Notes under the pieces: generated by a model
Told to the model about the DNA's origin: nothing
Database searches by the model: none
What the model saw: only the letters and a program-made list of their open reading frames with translations
Program-made: the position numbers and the translations under genes
NCBI GenBank assembly: GCA_027475525.1
Contig: JAMWFC010000066.1
Coordinates: 1-64,000, forward strand
Length of the DNA: 64,000 nucleotides
Origin: Macrolepiota albuminosa
Taxonomy: Eukaryota; Basidiomycota; Agaricomycetes; Agaricales; Agaricaceae
Direction of reading: 5' to 3'
In this document: positions 11,395-23,177 of the stretch, in pieces
Layout of the letters: each line of letters opens with the position of its first letter
Position numbering within the stretch: the stretch's first letter is position 1

Positions 11395-11920
11395 TTAAAC
11401 TTCTTGACCCTTTCCAAGCTTTGTTTTCGAAGGCAGTAGTTCGGGATTGATATGGGGAACTAGGACACGACAATTAAAGATTGTCTTCTGAGAAAGACAA
11501 AACAACTTACCAACACCGCCCTGTGAAATGACCACATCACCGAGGAGCTTTCCAAGTTCCTCATCGTTGCGAATGGCGAGTTGGAGATGACGGGGAACGA
11601 TACGTTGTTTCTTGTTGTCTCGAGCTGCGTTTCCTGCAAGCTCAAGAATCTCAGCAGCGAGATATTCGAGAACGGCGGCAAGATACACTAACACAACCAT
11701 GAGTAAAGACGAAGCGAAGAAAAGACTTTTGCTGCTTACCAGGTGCACCAGCACCAACACGCTGAGCGTAGTTACCGTTCTTCAAGTGACGGTGAACACG
11801 ACCAACGGGGAACTGGAGGCCAGCTTTTGCAGAGCGAGATTGCGACTTGGCACCATCAGCACCGGAAGCCTTTCCACCGCGAGCTTTTCCGCCAACTTTT
11901 CCGCTAACTTTTCCGGACAT
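11395..11920 (-). CDS. Histone H2A, divergent C-terminus
   Basis: Three exons on the minus strand (11920-11740, 11687-11510, 11459-11395) give a full-length H2A of about 140 residues. The core is canonical: [53 protein letters not shown] and [14 protein letters not shown]. Junctions restore GAPVYL and [13 protein letters not shown]. Two points are unusual. The loop after GRVHR reads HLKNG where most H2As have LLRKG or similar. The tail ends LGKGQEV, so the serine of the SQE motif, the DNA-damage phosphorylation site of fungal H2A, is replaced by glycine (codon GGT). It is transcribed divergently from H2B through a 269-bp shared promoter. Confidence 0.93.
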
Positions 11921-12189
11921 GGTAGTTTTGACAAGTAGCGACGAGTATACGGTTTGATGTTTCTGGGAAGTTGAGAGTAAGGAAGAACAATCAATTCCAT
12001 GCCCTTGATTTTTATACTTCGGCAAACATTTGACAGTTGATCGCAATCAACAAAGTCGCGTCAGAACGCGTCGCGACCAAACATATGCAAAGTCACGTGT
12101 CGATATATAAGCTCATAATTTGGACAATTTCTTGAACTCTTCTTGCCCACCGTCTTCTATCAGTTACCGTCAACTTTTATCTATCGCTA
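11921..12189. promoter_or_regulatory. Bidirectional H2A/H2B promoter
   Basis: The 269-bp gap between the two start codons holds a TATA-like box for each gene: TATATAA at about 12104-12110 (+, 80 bp before H2B) and TTTATAC at about 12011-12017, reading GTATAAA on - (about 90 bp before H2A). Between them lie an ATGCAAA octamer-like site (about 12084), an E-box CACGTG (about 12093) and a CGCGTC...ACGCGTCGCGAC inverted motif (about 12057-12077). Element function is inferred from position. Confidence 0.65.
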
Positions 12190-12735
12190 ATGGCACCCAA
12201 ACCCGCATCTACTGCTGGCAAAGCCCCTGCTTCCACTGCTTCCAAAGCACCTGCCAAGGCGTCTGAGGGAGCGAAGGCGGCTAAGAAGACATCTAAGGTC
12301 GCAGCTCCTGCGGATGGCGAGAAGAAGAAACGCAAGAAGGTCAGAAAGGAAACTTACTCCTCTTACATCTATAAGGGTGAGTTGCAAAGGGTGATCTTGA
12401 CTTGAACATACTCTGATTGCAGTACTGTAGTGTTGAAGCAGGTGCATCCTGATACGGGTATATCGAACAAAGCGATGGCTATCCTGAACAGCTTCGTCAA
12501 TGACATTTTCGAGCGTATTGCAACTGAGGCTTCTAGTATGTTTTCTCCCTCGTTCTCCGCTTGCTGGGCTTATCTATCCACAACAGAACTCGCTTCATAT
12601 TCTAAGAAGTCGACAATTTCATCACGCGAAATTCAAACATCAGTGCGACTCATCCTTCCTGGTGAACTTGCCAAGCATGCTATATCAGAAGGGACGAAGT
12701 CAGTGACGAAGTACTCATCAGCGGGTGCAAAGTAA
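12190..12735 (+). CDS. Histone H2B
   Basis: Three exons (12190-12376, 12431-12535, 12587-12735) encode a canonical fungal H2B of about 146 residues. The lysine/alanine-rich tail leads into [18 protein letters not shown], then [33 protein letters not shown] and a C-terminal AVTKYSSA-like helix ([11 protein letters not shown]) with the lysine that is ubiquitinated in other fungi. Junctions restore YKVLKQV and [10 protein letters not shown]. It forms the nucleosomal H2A-H2B dimer with the product of the divergent neighbour. No oddity seen. Confidence 0.95.
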
Positions 12736-13018
12736 ATTTGGTTGGTGATATAATTGGTTATCCTAATGAATGTATTGGCTAATGCTTTTTTCAGCGGCTT
12801 GAGGATTTGGGAGCTCTATTCTATTCTTTTTCAATTGTACATCAGTGTATTTTTTAATTTATATGTCTGAGCTACTCATTTTCCGCGATAAGGGCTGCGC
12901 CACGATCGGAGACAATGATACTGTAATGTCAGACAACCCTATGATGTCATGAGGATTGGACAAAAGTGTATGTTCGACGTCTCAAAGTGCGACCCACCTT
13001 CTTCACCTGTCTCGCGCC

Positions 13019-13828
13019 ATGGCACCCAAAGTTGCGATCATCATTTATACTTTGTACGGACACATTGCAAAACGTTTATCAGTTCATTGCACTCGTTTTT
13101 GGTTTACTTACACAATTCTTAAGTTGCTGAAGCCGTGAAATCTGGTTTAGAGGAGGCAGGGGGGAAGGCGACCATTTTCCAGTGCGTTTAATCATACAAT
13201 GTTGGAATGTGACTCAAGACTTTCTAGGGTACCGGAGACCCTTTCCCCGGATATTCTTACGAAAATGCGTGCGCCTGCCAAGCCAGGCTATCCTATTATC
13301 ACTCTCGATGAATTCGTCAAATACGACGCTTTCCTTTTCGGTATGCCCACTCGTTATGGCATGATGCCTGCCCAATGGAAAGTAGGGAATTCTGACGTTT
13401 GATTTAACGAAATCCATGTTAATTTCAATCAGGTATTTTGGGATGCCACTGGCAAGTTGTGGCAGGCTGGTGCGTTGCATGGGAAATACGCTTCCATCTT
13501 CTGCTCCACCGCCGGCCCTGGTGGAGGACAGGAAATCACTGCTCTCAATAGCATGTCCACCCTGGTCCATCATGGTATGATTTACGTGCCTTTGGGATAC
13601 GCCCACGCATTCGCGGAGCTGTCGGGTGTCGATGAGGTCCATGGTGGTAGGTGGAATACTAGTATTGTGTTTGTTCGGTCTTATTAAATTACTATCATAG
13701 GATCGCCCTGGGGTGCTGGAACCTTCGCCAAAGGCGATGGTACTCGTCAGCCAAGCGAATTGGAGATTAAGATTGCCAAAATTCATGGCAAGAGCTTCTG
13801 GCTTAACGTATCCCGTGTTAATTTCTGA
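13019..13828 (+). CDS. WrbA/Pst2-type flavodoxin-fold NAD(P)H:quinone oxidoreductase
   Basis: Five exons (13019-13073, 13124-13181, 13228-13381, 13433-13646, 13701-13828) encode about 202 residues, the usual length of the WrbA/Pst2 family. These FMN-binding enzymes reduce quinones by two electrons and protect against oxidative stress, often at the plasma membrane in fungi. The N-terminal strand and FMN phosphate loop ([20 protein letters not shown]), [17 protein letters not shown] and [18 protein letters not shown] and [19 protein letters not shown] are all present. In the FMN loop many relatives have S-T/S-Y-G-H, here TLYGH. Junctions restore AKLAEAV, QVPETL, KVFWDAT and GGSPWG. Confidence 0.88.
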
Positions 13829-16296
13829 GTCATATAGATGTCACAAAGGACTTGATGTACACTATGCACATGTAATGGCATTGTACTTGTATAGTTAGAA
13901 TACAATACTACGTCTGTTTAAGCACTGTTCTGTCAGGATGTTGTGGCTTTACACTTGAACAGATTATTGCATACCGAAGTAACTCAACATCCTATACGAG
14001 TATGTCATCAACTTCAGAGAATGAACTCCCGTTTGGACATACTAACTACTGAAAGAGAGCAAGAGTCGGTGGTTTGTGGTTAAATAAATGTGGTTTGGAT
14101 TGAGTCAGACCTGCTCCTATACGCATGAATAAAACCTCTGCTATTCACAGTAAAATGGAAAAGACGGATCACAGTGTGAGGAGAGATACGAATCGCGAGT
14201 TAGCACCCAAGCGGCCGCGCCATGGCTGAGGCGAAACGAGAAGGCTATATAATACAGGAAAACTTATTACAATATACGGGAGAAGAGGGATGAGACACGA
14301 GCTATGAGGGGTGAGATGGCCTTGCGTGGCTGTAATCCACTGTCGGCTTACTGTAGTTCATTGAACTTGATGCAACGGAAACTTCCTTACACGTCGAGTC
14401 CGATCAAGTGAGTGAGAGATGAGGAGCTCATCGTTCGTGCGGGGTGAGTGTCTCACCTTTTTTGCAGAGTAGTAGAAGAACGAACGAGGAAGATGAATAA
14501 ATAACTAGAGTCACTACTCTGCAAAATTAGCTTGGTCATGGATGATGCGAGGTGAGAGAACGACCGTGTGCTCACCTGTGCTATACTGGTACGAATCAAA
14601 CGGAATTAAGGGCAACACAAGGAGAAAGGGTGAAACTTTTTGGCCCTACTGTCCCCGAGTCGGCATCTGCCAGGGGGCGGTTCCATGTTCCTTTTAGTGA
14701 AAGATCAGCGCGCACGGGGCTGCCGAACGGTGTAAATGCTTGTTGCGCAGAGGCCTCCGAAAAGGTTCCTTACCCCCGGAACCCGCCTTTACGCCTTCGC
14801 AGATGTCTGACAACATGAGACAACCTACCTGTAATGTGATCTGAGCAAAGACTGGTCGACTCGGCCATATGAGTAGCTTGGAGACAAGTCTAGTCAAAAA
14901 CAAATGTAAGGTTTACGGTAGCTTCCTAGGGAAAAGAGTGCGCCATATGCTAAAATGGATTTTAAAAGAACCCCCACATGCCAAATGCCAAATTATCGAG
15001 CAACGGCATGCGCCTGAGAGTAGGAGAATATTCATCAGGACGGGCTGGTCCGGAGATACTGACAATTAGGCTCATAGTTTCTTGTTGATGTGAAGACTTT
15101 TGTGGCGCGTAGTCGTAGATACACCTCTTTTTAGGAGCTTCCATTTCATGGTAACAGGGTGATTTTAGCTAGTACACAATTGTAGATGTACGAATTGGAT
15201 GGTGTCGGACAGGCTAAAGAGATATGGGGAGACTTGGCAGACTACGGAAAGAGATGGACAAGAGAGATGCGAAACATTGATAATGCACACTTGGTTTCGC
15301 CTTTAGATTCCGTTTTCTAGTTATAAGACGAAGAAGAGCATGTAATTTGATGGAACGTCAAAAATGAGTTATTTCGCTGCCATTTGTCGTGTGAGATGTG
15401 TCGGCGCATATGAGCACCCACATTCGGACTTGATACAAGAGGAGTTCTAATCACCTGTTTAGCCATGGTGTAGGCACAGGCTACTCATGCAACCAGATTC
15501 ACAAAAATTCATCTTTAAGCTATCAGCTCAAGTGGGTTTTTCATCATCGGTATCACCGAAGGTCTTTGGGAGTGAAGAGACGTGTGGCGGAACATCGGTT
15601 AATATTTGTTTATTGTTTTCTTGTGGACTATAGGCCCGAACAAGACTCGGCTTTCAGAGTGTGCCCTGACCCACTTCGCAGGGCTAATGAGTATGGAATG
15701 ATGACATGCTTGTGGTCATGGGGCTCTACAATGAGCGCATCTGGAACAAAGCATGTACATCTCGTGATTATACATATGAATCGGAGAAGAATACCGTACT
15801 TTTTTTTTGGTGCTACCTCTGTGGGTCGTGGACAGTTCACATGGTCAGCCTCCATGGCCCTGGATATTGCGCGTTTTCGCTAGGAGTTAAGGGTGGGGAG
15901 GTCTTGGAGCCACCTCCGGGGAAATGCCTTTACGCACATCGTATGGGGCTCGGGTCAACCAATACCCACTAAAACCACGGTAATCTTCCTCCAAGACCTG
16001 AGGGGATGTATAGAACACAGTACTTACCTTGTGGTGTTTATTGGCGTTAAAATAACTATTATGGATGATAGGAAGCAATGTAGCATCCTTCCAAGGATGC
16101 AGATTGGGGTGGTTACAAGGTCGGCGTTGTCATAGTTCAACGTCATATTCGTGTTTAAATTCATCCGAAATCCAGGGATCAACAACAAGCATTTACCGGT
16201 GCCGATGAATGGAAGCACAAGAATGGCTCATCAAGGGCTGTGTGTCCCCTTGCAAACCATGATATCGAGGCGGTGACACCACAAAGCACAACATTA
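13829..16296. other. Long intergenic region without recognised genes
   Basis: About 2.5 kb between convergent 3' ends of the quinone reductase and the ADC-like gene. Open frames such as 14552-14818 (+) and 15566-15883 (+) are short, overlap open frames on the other strand and show no family resemblance or credible intron pattern. I see no tRNA signatures, terminal repeats or tandem arrays. It could contain a decayed gene or non-coding RNA that I cannot recognise. Confidence 0.4.
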
Positions 16297-17362
16297 TCAT
16301 TCCAAATTGGCGAAGGTAGCGAGACCAAATATGCCCTTCATATTGGGCGTATAGAGACCCACCGACCAGGGTACGATCGCCGGAAAGCCTTTTCCATCTC
16401 CAACTTTGCCGTCCAACTGTGGAATAAGACGTTCCACATAGGAATTTCCCTTTAAGGACGGGCTGACAGTCGCCCATTTCGAGTCCTCTGCATTTTCAGC
16501 CGTGGAACCCGCCGATAAGGATGGCTGTATGAGGCGGAAAAAGTCGCCCAAAATGGAACTGTTCATCGGAATGGGGATTTTGGAGAGGAAGCTGACGGGT
16601 TTGGTTTTGGCATGGAAGAAGGGCTCCGCCGCTCCGGGGTGGGAAACTTTAATTGTGGTTTCCCCGTTCAACATGGTGATACTGAAGTCGGCGACGTGTT
16701 CTAAAAGTTGAGCTGTGGTTAAACGTGTATTTGTCAGTACTTGATGTGGACGAACTGGGTATATTCCAATTCCTGCGACCTGGAAAAATTGTGGACAAGT
16801 GAAAGGACGTAGTATCTTAGAAGAATGCATACCATTTACTGTCGATTCTTGAGAGGACACATAGATACGAGTGACGCGATAACCAGCCGCGCCATTTTTG
16901 TACTTCCATCTCCCTGGGATATATAACAGCTCATCATCTTGAATATATTATCTCAGAAAGGATGATATCAAGATGAATAAGAATCGCACATGGTCCTATA
17001 AGCACTGTTGAGAAGACATTCCAGATTCGCAAGTCATCAATAAGACGTACCAACGGGAGTGTCTGAGTAGGACACAATCTCGAGAAGTGTTCAGTAGGGG
17101 TCGACATCCTGATTGAAAATGTAACAAGCTCACCATAACTAGTCCCGGAGTACCTGTGAATTTACCCCCGCAAGCCAGAACCTCCGTTTCGTCGGGGTCA
17201 GCAAAACCCGCAGGAAAACTTGAAGCCGAGGACAACCCCGAAACCAGGAAAGTCCATGCACGACACTTTAAGTCCCAAGGCCTGCGAGTCAAAAGATTTA
17301 ATTGCGGACATTCGGGCTGGGAAAAAGGACTCCTACGGTGGAACTGCTACGATACCAGACAT
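16297..17362 (-). CDS. Acetoacetate-decarboxylase-like (ADC fold) protein
   Basis: Seven exons on the minus strand: 17362-17337, 17281-17134, 17078-17051, 16995-16990, 16937-16833, 16779-16756 and 16700-16297. They give a protein of about 250 residues resembling the fungal ADC-fold family, common but uncharacterised in Agaricomycetes. Landmarks are PWDLKCRAWTFLVS, SFPAGFADPDE, DTPVGPYDELLYIPG, YRVTRIYVSSQEST, NGRRNWNIPKHVADF and PWSVGLYTPNMKG. The six-nucleotide exon (GACCAT) is needed to supply the conserved Gly-Pro-Tyr before DELL; both flanking introns are GT-AG and 50-55 nt. Exon 3 is also tiny (28 nt). Whether the enzyme decarboxylates acetoacetate is unknown; many fungal members lack a proven substrate. 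Confidence 0.75.
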
Positions 17363-18700
17363 GGAGTTACAAGGAGAGACCTGTGAAAACTGGGATATAA
17401 ATATCATTGTAGGGCCGTCTGACACGCGAAATTCACAGCTGACTCATTGACGCGCGCATCATAGGGAGAAGGCTAAACCGTTCACGGGAGCAGCGTATTA
17501 GACAATCTCCGCGGGTGAGCTTTTGTTGAGTTCAGCTTCAGCTGAGCAACTTGAATCACCCAGTTCGCGGTTGCTTCCGTTTGGGTGAGTGTTTTGTGTT
17601 GTGAGATGAGATTGTAGCGGTTCGGGTTCCCGCTATGGAAAATGACTGGCAGTACCAGGGCCTTGTCCACTCTGCGTAACGGGTCACAGTATAGTAACGA
17701 TGTTTGTTCTAATGGGACAGGTAAGTAGTCCAACTGGTTCGTCGAGTGCAATTCCGACGTGTTCCATTTTAGGCAAAACGTTACAGAGATTTTATTCCCA
17801 GCTACATTACGTAAAGTATTTCAGGTAAAGAACCTCGCTGGGACGGTAGGTAAAGTGAAAGGAAAGTAAAGAGTGAAATAAAGTCAAGTCAAGTAAAGTA
17901 AAGTTATTCACAAAGAAAAGATGTGCCGCACAACTTGTGGAATCCTGAGTGCGTGATCTTCGAACAACTCCGATGAAATTTGATTCCACCCCCCATCCTA
18001 CGGCAACAACCTCTTTTTCTCTAGACTTGAACTTTCCCACTGCTCAGCCCCCTCCACTTAATCCTCAAGTTTACACTCCCCATCATACTCCTAGTATCAA
18101 CCTTCACACAACTTGCTGGTAACTTTGACCTGACTACTACTACTCCATCAATAGACAGGAACCCTAATTCAGGTACTGGAGGAAACACGGCTGCTCCAGC
18201 TAGCTTACACACAACCAGACTCAACTTCCGACCAGAGATGACAAGTCACACTCCGCTTCATGAAAATGCAAGTTTCAGAGAGTATCAGATCGTCGTTTTC
18301 AATCTGAACTCATGCACATCGTAGTATGATCTCAATGAAGTTTGAATGTGAAGCTTCTCCGGTGTTTTTCTCTTTCATTTCAGACCTTCCGAATGAAGCG
18401 GCGTAAATATTGAGAGTTTATTTTCACTAACACCAGTTATCAATAGAATAGTATGAGTCCAGAATCGCGTATGAAGCTTCAGGACAAAGGAAGACAATTA
18501 CAACACCAGATGCTTGTCAGACATACAAATACAACAATTCTTCAATTCTTGACTTCGGTTGTGGGTGACAAACGCCGTTAAAGGGTCTAATCTTACCTGA
18601 GACGCAATACCAGTTGGTATGAAGAAAACCGCTTTTTTGTACACGTGAGGCATCTCAAGACTTGTAATAGACTCCGCTGAAAACTATTGTTTCATTATTG
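17363..18700. other. Intergenic, short tandem AAGTC/AAGTA runs
   Basis: No gene is supported. Around 17860-17910 the sequence has short tandem runs of the form AAGTCAAGTC and AAGTAAAGTA. Frames such as 17482-17751 (-) have no recognisable content. Confidence 0.45.
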
Positions 18701-18899
18701 AAAAAGAGGACAATAGTTCTAAAAAAACAAAATTGGATCACCATGACAAGAGTACAATACTTTTTGTCTTGCGCTGGTCCAGCGACGCCACACTATGCAA
18801 TCATTTAAGAGGAAGCCAGATGAGGGTAAGAATAATCAATCATCCATTCACTACATTCCTTTCGCTTCTCAGCGCTTCCAAGGCCATTCGAGTTTACGT

Positions 18900-19640
18900 A
18901 CCGAAATGTCAGGCTTAAACCGCTATGCAAAGATGCCGATTAAAATTTACAAAGGCGACGGATTCAACAGGGTCAGTCATCATAGAATTCTATCTTGGGC
19001 GACGATCACTTAACTAATACAAGCGCCGTGGAATAGACGTTCTTCGAGGACAAAAGATTGGAGAATTACACCTTCTCAAACCTTTACCGGAAGGGCGACT
19101 CGAAGTCGAAATTTGGAGGAAAATATTGCATCTCAATAAGCTTAGAGAGAGCTCCAGTTGCAGAAGGAGGTGCATACCGCAGAGTGATCGGCTCATACTA
19201 TGGAGATAATCTTTTCAAGGATAACTTGATCGTGAAGGCCGAATTTGGCAACTCAATCTCAATCGCAGGAAACCCCCGTCCTGATGTACTTACTGGGCTT
19301 ATGTTCCGAACAGCCCTCCTGCTGATGTTGAAGGTATAAATTTGTCTCCTAGCACAAGCCTTTGCTGAATGTTGTCGTCAGGGAGTGGACTACAAGGACG
19401 TGAAAGAAATCGATGGGAATGATTTGCCCGAAGATCCTGAGGATCCAGAATTTGCCTGCTATTGGAAATCCATGTATCTAATATTGATTTTGACTCAAAG
19501 CACACAAAAGAGATGGAAAAGCACCTTATTGAGAATTCGGATAGCCATTTTTCTTCTTTTGTTTCTCTTAGAAATTAAGAGTAGATTTGTATCCAAGGTA
19601 ATGATATGGGAAGAAATATTCGGAGATACAGAATAGAGTG
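18900..19640 (+). pseudogene. Unrecognised protein-coding remnant
   Basis: Two plus-strand frames look coding but are offset. One reads GIDVLRGQKIGELHLLKPL and EGRLEVEIWRKI (about 19027-19140). The other continues with RAPVAEGGAYRRVIGSYYG and NPRPDVLTGLMFRTALLLM (about 19150-19335). The switch falls in an AGAGAGAG run at about 19146-19153, as expected for a small indel. A GT-AG intron (about 19334-19381) then joins to GVDYKDVKEIDGNDLPEDP. After about 19475 the frame becomes low-complexity. I do not recognise the family. Read as a single gene it needs a frameshift and lacks an obvious end, so I call it a remnant. Confidence 0.4.
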
Positions 19641-20387
19641 AGGTTTCTTTGCCATGAATGCGGGTTTCATGGATAAGCAGCGGAGGTCTCTGCGAAACAT
19701 CTGTAAGGAAACACACGACATCCCCAAGATCCAAAGATCTATCAATGAGTTTGGTCTATATACTTTGGCACCGTGCGTGGCTTCTGTGTCCATTTGTATA
19801 GATGTACCTATGAATCATCACAGGAAATGGATTCACAGACACGTCGACAACATTTGCAGGTGTAAGCTAAGTCCCGAAAGCTTATTGGTCTTGTAGTGGT
19901 GCAGCCAATTGTAGTTGTTGCGTGCGTACTGCCGGATACGCTTTGGTTTCCAGAGGAGCCAAAATTTGTTCTCCAAAAGCAGATCAGTTATGACCATGAG
20001 ATTGCAAACAAGCAGGGACGCGCAATCCTGAAAGTCTCAAGGTCCATAATATTAGGCAATATCCGCATTGACTGACCTCAGTAATTGTGACAAATACTTC
20101 ATCAAAACTATCAACACAAAGAATGGTATGCATGCAGAACGTTGGGAGTCGGGGAACCAGAAACACATCTCAATCTTGGGTAGGGTTGTAAGCGCAATGC
20201 AACGTAGGTCAAGACTAGCTTCATTGAATCTTGATCTAGTCCGTAAACTCTTCTAGCATCACAATATTTTCAGTCTCCATATAGAACGGACGTCTGTCGA
20301 GCGTCGGTCTTGTTCCAAGTACTTACAGTCCTTAAGTCCTATTACTAGATCTTTTTTTACCTTGTCTTGGCGACAATCGCTTGAATT
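19641..20387. other. Intergenic without recognised genes
   Basis: Short frames on both strands only. This is the region downstream of homoserine dehydrogenase (-), so its right end should contain that gene's 3' UTR. Confidence 0.4.
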
Positions 20388-21681
20388 TTAAACAAGCTTG
20401 AAAAGGTCGCCAAGCACTCCCATTGCAGTTACAGCAGCTCCGGCACCTGCACCTTGCACGATCAGGGGTCGAGCACTATATCTCTCTGTATGAAACATGA
20501 TAACATTATCGGAGCCTCCAAGAGATGTCGCAAATGCGTGACTTGTTGAGTACCTGAAAGCATAGTGAATATCAACATTCATTTCGTCTTCTTGCATCCA
20601 AGGACTCACTTCTCAAGCCCGGCCTTGACAACGCCACCTGCAACATCCACGACACCAACAAAGCGCAAGACCTTGCCTTCTGCACTGGCTTCGGTACGGA
20701 GCTTGGCGAAGTGTGCATCAAACTCGGGGAGACGAGAGACGAATTCGTCACCTGACGGGATGCCTTCGAGGGGCTTTGGGATCAGAGACTCTGTCTGTAC
20801 AGAGGCGAAAGATTGAAGCGCGGGCAACGCAGTGAGAGTGCGTGAGCCAGAGGTGATGGTACGCGTGAGGATGGTCAACTTGCGAGCAACGTCAAAGCCG
20901 TTTAGATCATCCGCTGGGTGGGGTTCCTACGTAGAGAATAGGAATTCAGGATGAGGGACAAGGTGAACGACTGTGGCCATACTGTGTATCCCTTCTCACG
21001 TGCCACGGAGACGACTGAGGAGAATGCAGGACCATCGGCCGCGCCGGTGGAGAAATTGTTGAATATGTAGCTCATAGTGCCGGAAAACACGCCCTCTATT
21101 TTGACGACCTGGTGAATGACATGTTCTATCAGTCACGAGTTGAACCACAGCCCGCGAGGAACGCTCACCTTGTCGCCAGTAGCCACCAGCTCCTTCAGAG
21201 TCGAAATGATAGGCAGTCCCGCGCCCACCGTGGATTCATAAAGGAAACGCGCACCACTTGCCTTGCTCGCGTTGATGATCTTCTCATACAAATCACGCTC
21301 TCCAGAGTACGCCTTTTTGTTAGGAGTCACGACATTGATGCCATTTTCCAACCATCCGGGGTACAACTTCGCGATATCATCAGACGAAGTATTATCGACA
21401 ATCGCGACTTTTTGGCCCGGTGCAACCAGGGCCGCAAGCTGCTCCGTCAACAGCTGGAAATTTGGCTTCTGGTTAGACGCCGCAAGCTTTTCCTTCCAAT
21501 TCGAACCGGGCTGGATGGGATTCTTAGCATCAAAGATTGCGCGCGATGACGATGAAAGGGAGATCAGCTGGAACGGGCTGGTTTGTTGAGGAATCGCGAG
21601 GAGCTGCTCGACGAACTCGGTGCCAACGAGGCCAACACCGACGACGGCAACATATATTTTGGGAGAAGTAGCGACCGACAT
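20388..21681 (-). CDS. Homoserine dehydrogenase
   Basis: Four exons on the minus strand (21681-21169, 21108-20983, 20926-20610, 20553-20388) encode about 373 residues, close to yeast Hom6. The enzyme reduces aspartate semialdehyde to homoserine with NAD(P)H, the branch point to threonine and methionine. The N-terminal Rossmann motif VVGVGLVGTEF (glycine-rich loop), VTPNKKAYSG (catalytic-domain entry lysine region), FLYESTVGAGLPII, IEGVFSGTMSYIFN and EPHPADDLNGFDVARK are all clear. The C-terminus reads IVQGAGAGAAVTAMGVLGD. Junctions restore GDKVVKIEG, GYTEPHP and EKYSTSHA. An in-frame upstream extension to 21783 exists, but the start MSVATSPKIYVAVVG matches the family. No lesion seen. Confidence 0.93.
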
Positions 21682-22357
21682 GGAAAATCTGCGAAGGTAA
21701 GGTGATCGGCCGAGGGTTTGATGAAAGACTAGTCGGATGTTTACAAAAGGCACAGAATGTCGCAATCTTGATGTCGATAGCATGGAAGACTGCCTGACAC
21801 TGCTCCTCTAGCAGAAAGCTTACTTTCACACAACGCAAACTTGGATGAGCTGGTGCAGTTACTGTTGCCCGGTGAAGAGTCTTCCTTCCGAACATTGCCG
21901 ATATATGTTGACACGCAATCGTATCGTCCTGCTATTTCTTTCATTTGCTCCTTGGGCTCTCGGGCTGCACAATAGATGACTATGGATTCTATTACTGTGT
22001 CCTACTGCTATGGCAATCACAGACGTGGTGGCATTCTTATCTTGGCTTTCGATTTCCATTGACAATATGGTTACATTGTCTGGTTCACGGGATTTCTGAA
22101 ATGGATGGCAGCTCTAATCGATCCTAGTGTTGGCATGGATACGGATGTGTGACGCTATATCTCATATCATCAGGAAGGATTGGAGTGCCCCTAGTTTCGG
22201 CCCTTGTACCGATATGCTTCTCGAATACCTCTGCCGTTGTAATAACGAAAATCTTCCGAGTGAAAAAACACCGTGATTGATTACAACTAGGATGAGCATG
22301 TGTACAATGGGGTATAGTGATGGTAGAATGGTATAGTATCGATCCGACGAGCTAACC
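21682..22357. other. Intergenic upstream of homoserine dehydrogenase
   Basis: About 675 bp containing the homoserine dehydrogenase promoter (-) and the 3' flank of the secreted-protein gene (-). No credible gene; the frames here are shadows of each other on both strands. Confidence 0.45.
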
Positions 22358-23177
22358 TCAGGGGAAACTGAGAATGTACTCCTTCATCCTTGTCTCCCAA
22401 CTACACCTCTGCAAGCCGCGTATATTGCCAGTGCCAGTACCTCCACAGATCTTCTCCAGGCGGGGAGACAGTTGCTTCATCATCGCGCGCAACTTGTCCT
22501 TTGCTGCTTGCTCCCGCCTTCGTATCCTGGGCAACATCGTACCGCCCATAGTCGGAGCCAGATCCCTCTTCTGGTGACCTGCCCCACTGCCAACAGTACT
22601 TTTGACGATGCTCTTCTCTACTGCTTCGTACGCCTTGTTCCCAGGAGTCGCGAGGGCTTGCAGATGATATCGGGTTTCGTTGTACACAATGTACCGCAGC
22701 TTTGGATAGAAATGGACAAGCGAACCTGGTGTACCGCAGACTACAGGGCAATCTGGATTTGGGCATCCGGCGGGATTGACAGAGGGACCGGTTGGGTTGT
22801 GGGGATCCTTTCGCTGACACTTTCCGTGGAAGTATGAAGGAAAAATGGCGTGTTCAAGTCGAGAATAGGCGTTTTGTTTGTAAGCTAATAGGATGGGATT
22901 CATCAAGAAATTGGGCGGGGAGGCATATCGACGGTCAGGATGAACATCTGCCAGCAGCTCGTTGTTCTAGGCGATTTGACACGCCATTTATTATTGACGC
23001 GATACAAATAAACTCGGGTCTAGAAGCACTTACCATCTCGTGTAGCATGGTGATTATGGGATGTGAGTAGTTTGAGAGAAACGCGTTCGTAATCCCCACA
23101 ATACATTCGCCTTCGCAAGCCCTGACGACAGCAGTCACCGCAAGGACAATCGCAAGTAAGGTGTTGACAAGATGCAT
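22358..23177 (-). CDS. Secreted cysteine-rich protein of unknown function
   Basis: Exon 1 (23177-23034) begins with a clear signal peptide, MHLVNTLLAIVLAVTAVVRA, followed by CEGEC and a helical stretch FLSNYSHPIITMLHEM before a GTAAGT donor. The last exon runs from about 22880 to 22358 and contains YFHGKCQRKDP, GCPNPDCPVVCGTPGSLVHF and YPKLRYIVYNETR. It ends CSWETRMKEYILSFP. The cysteine pattern (CPNPDCPVVCGTPG) and the tail recall a family of secreted proteins found as multicopy genes in Agaricomycetes, for which I know no function. The middle of the gene (about 22880-23033) is not resolved: an acceptor TTAG at about 22890 is likely, but one or more intermediate exons may be missing. Confidence 0.6.

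Noticed and set aside
15566..15883. 105-codon + strand open frame
   Set aside because: Overlaps other open frames on both strands, no recognisable content and no splicing context.
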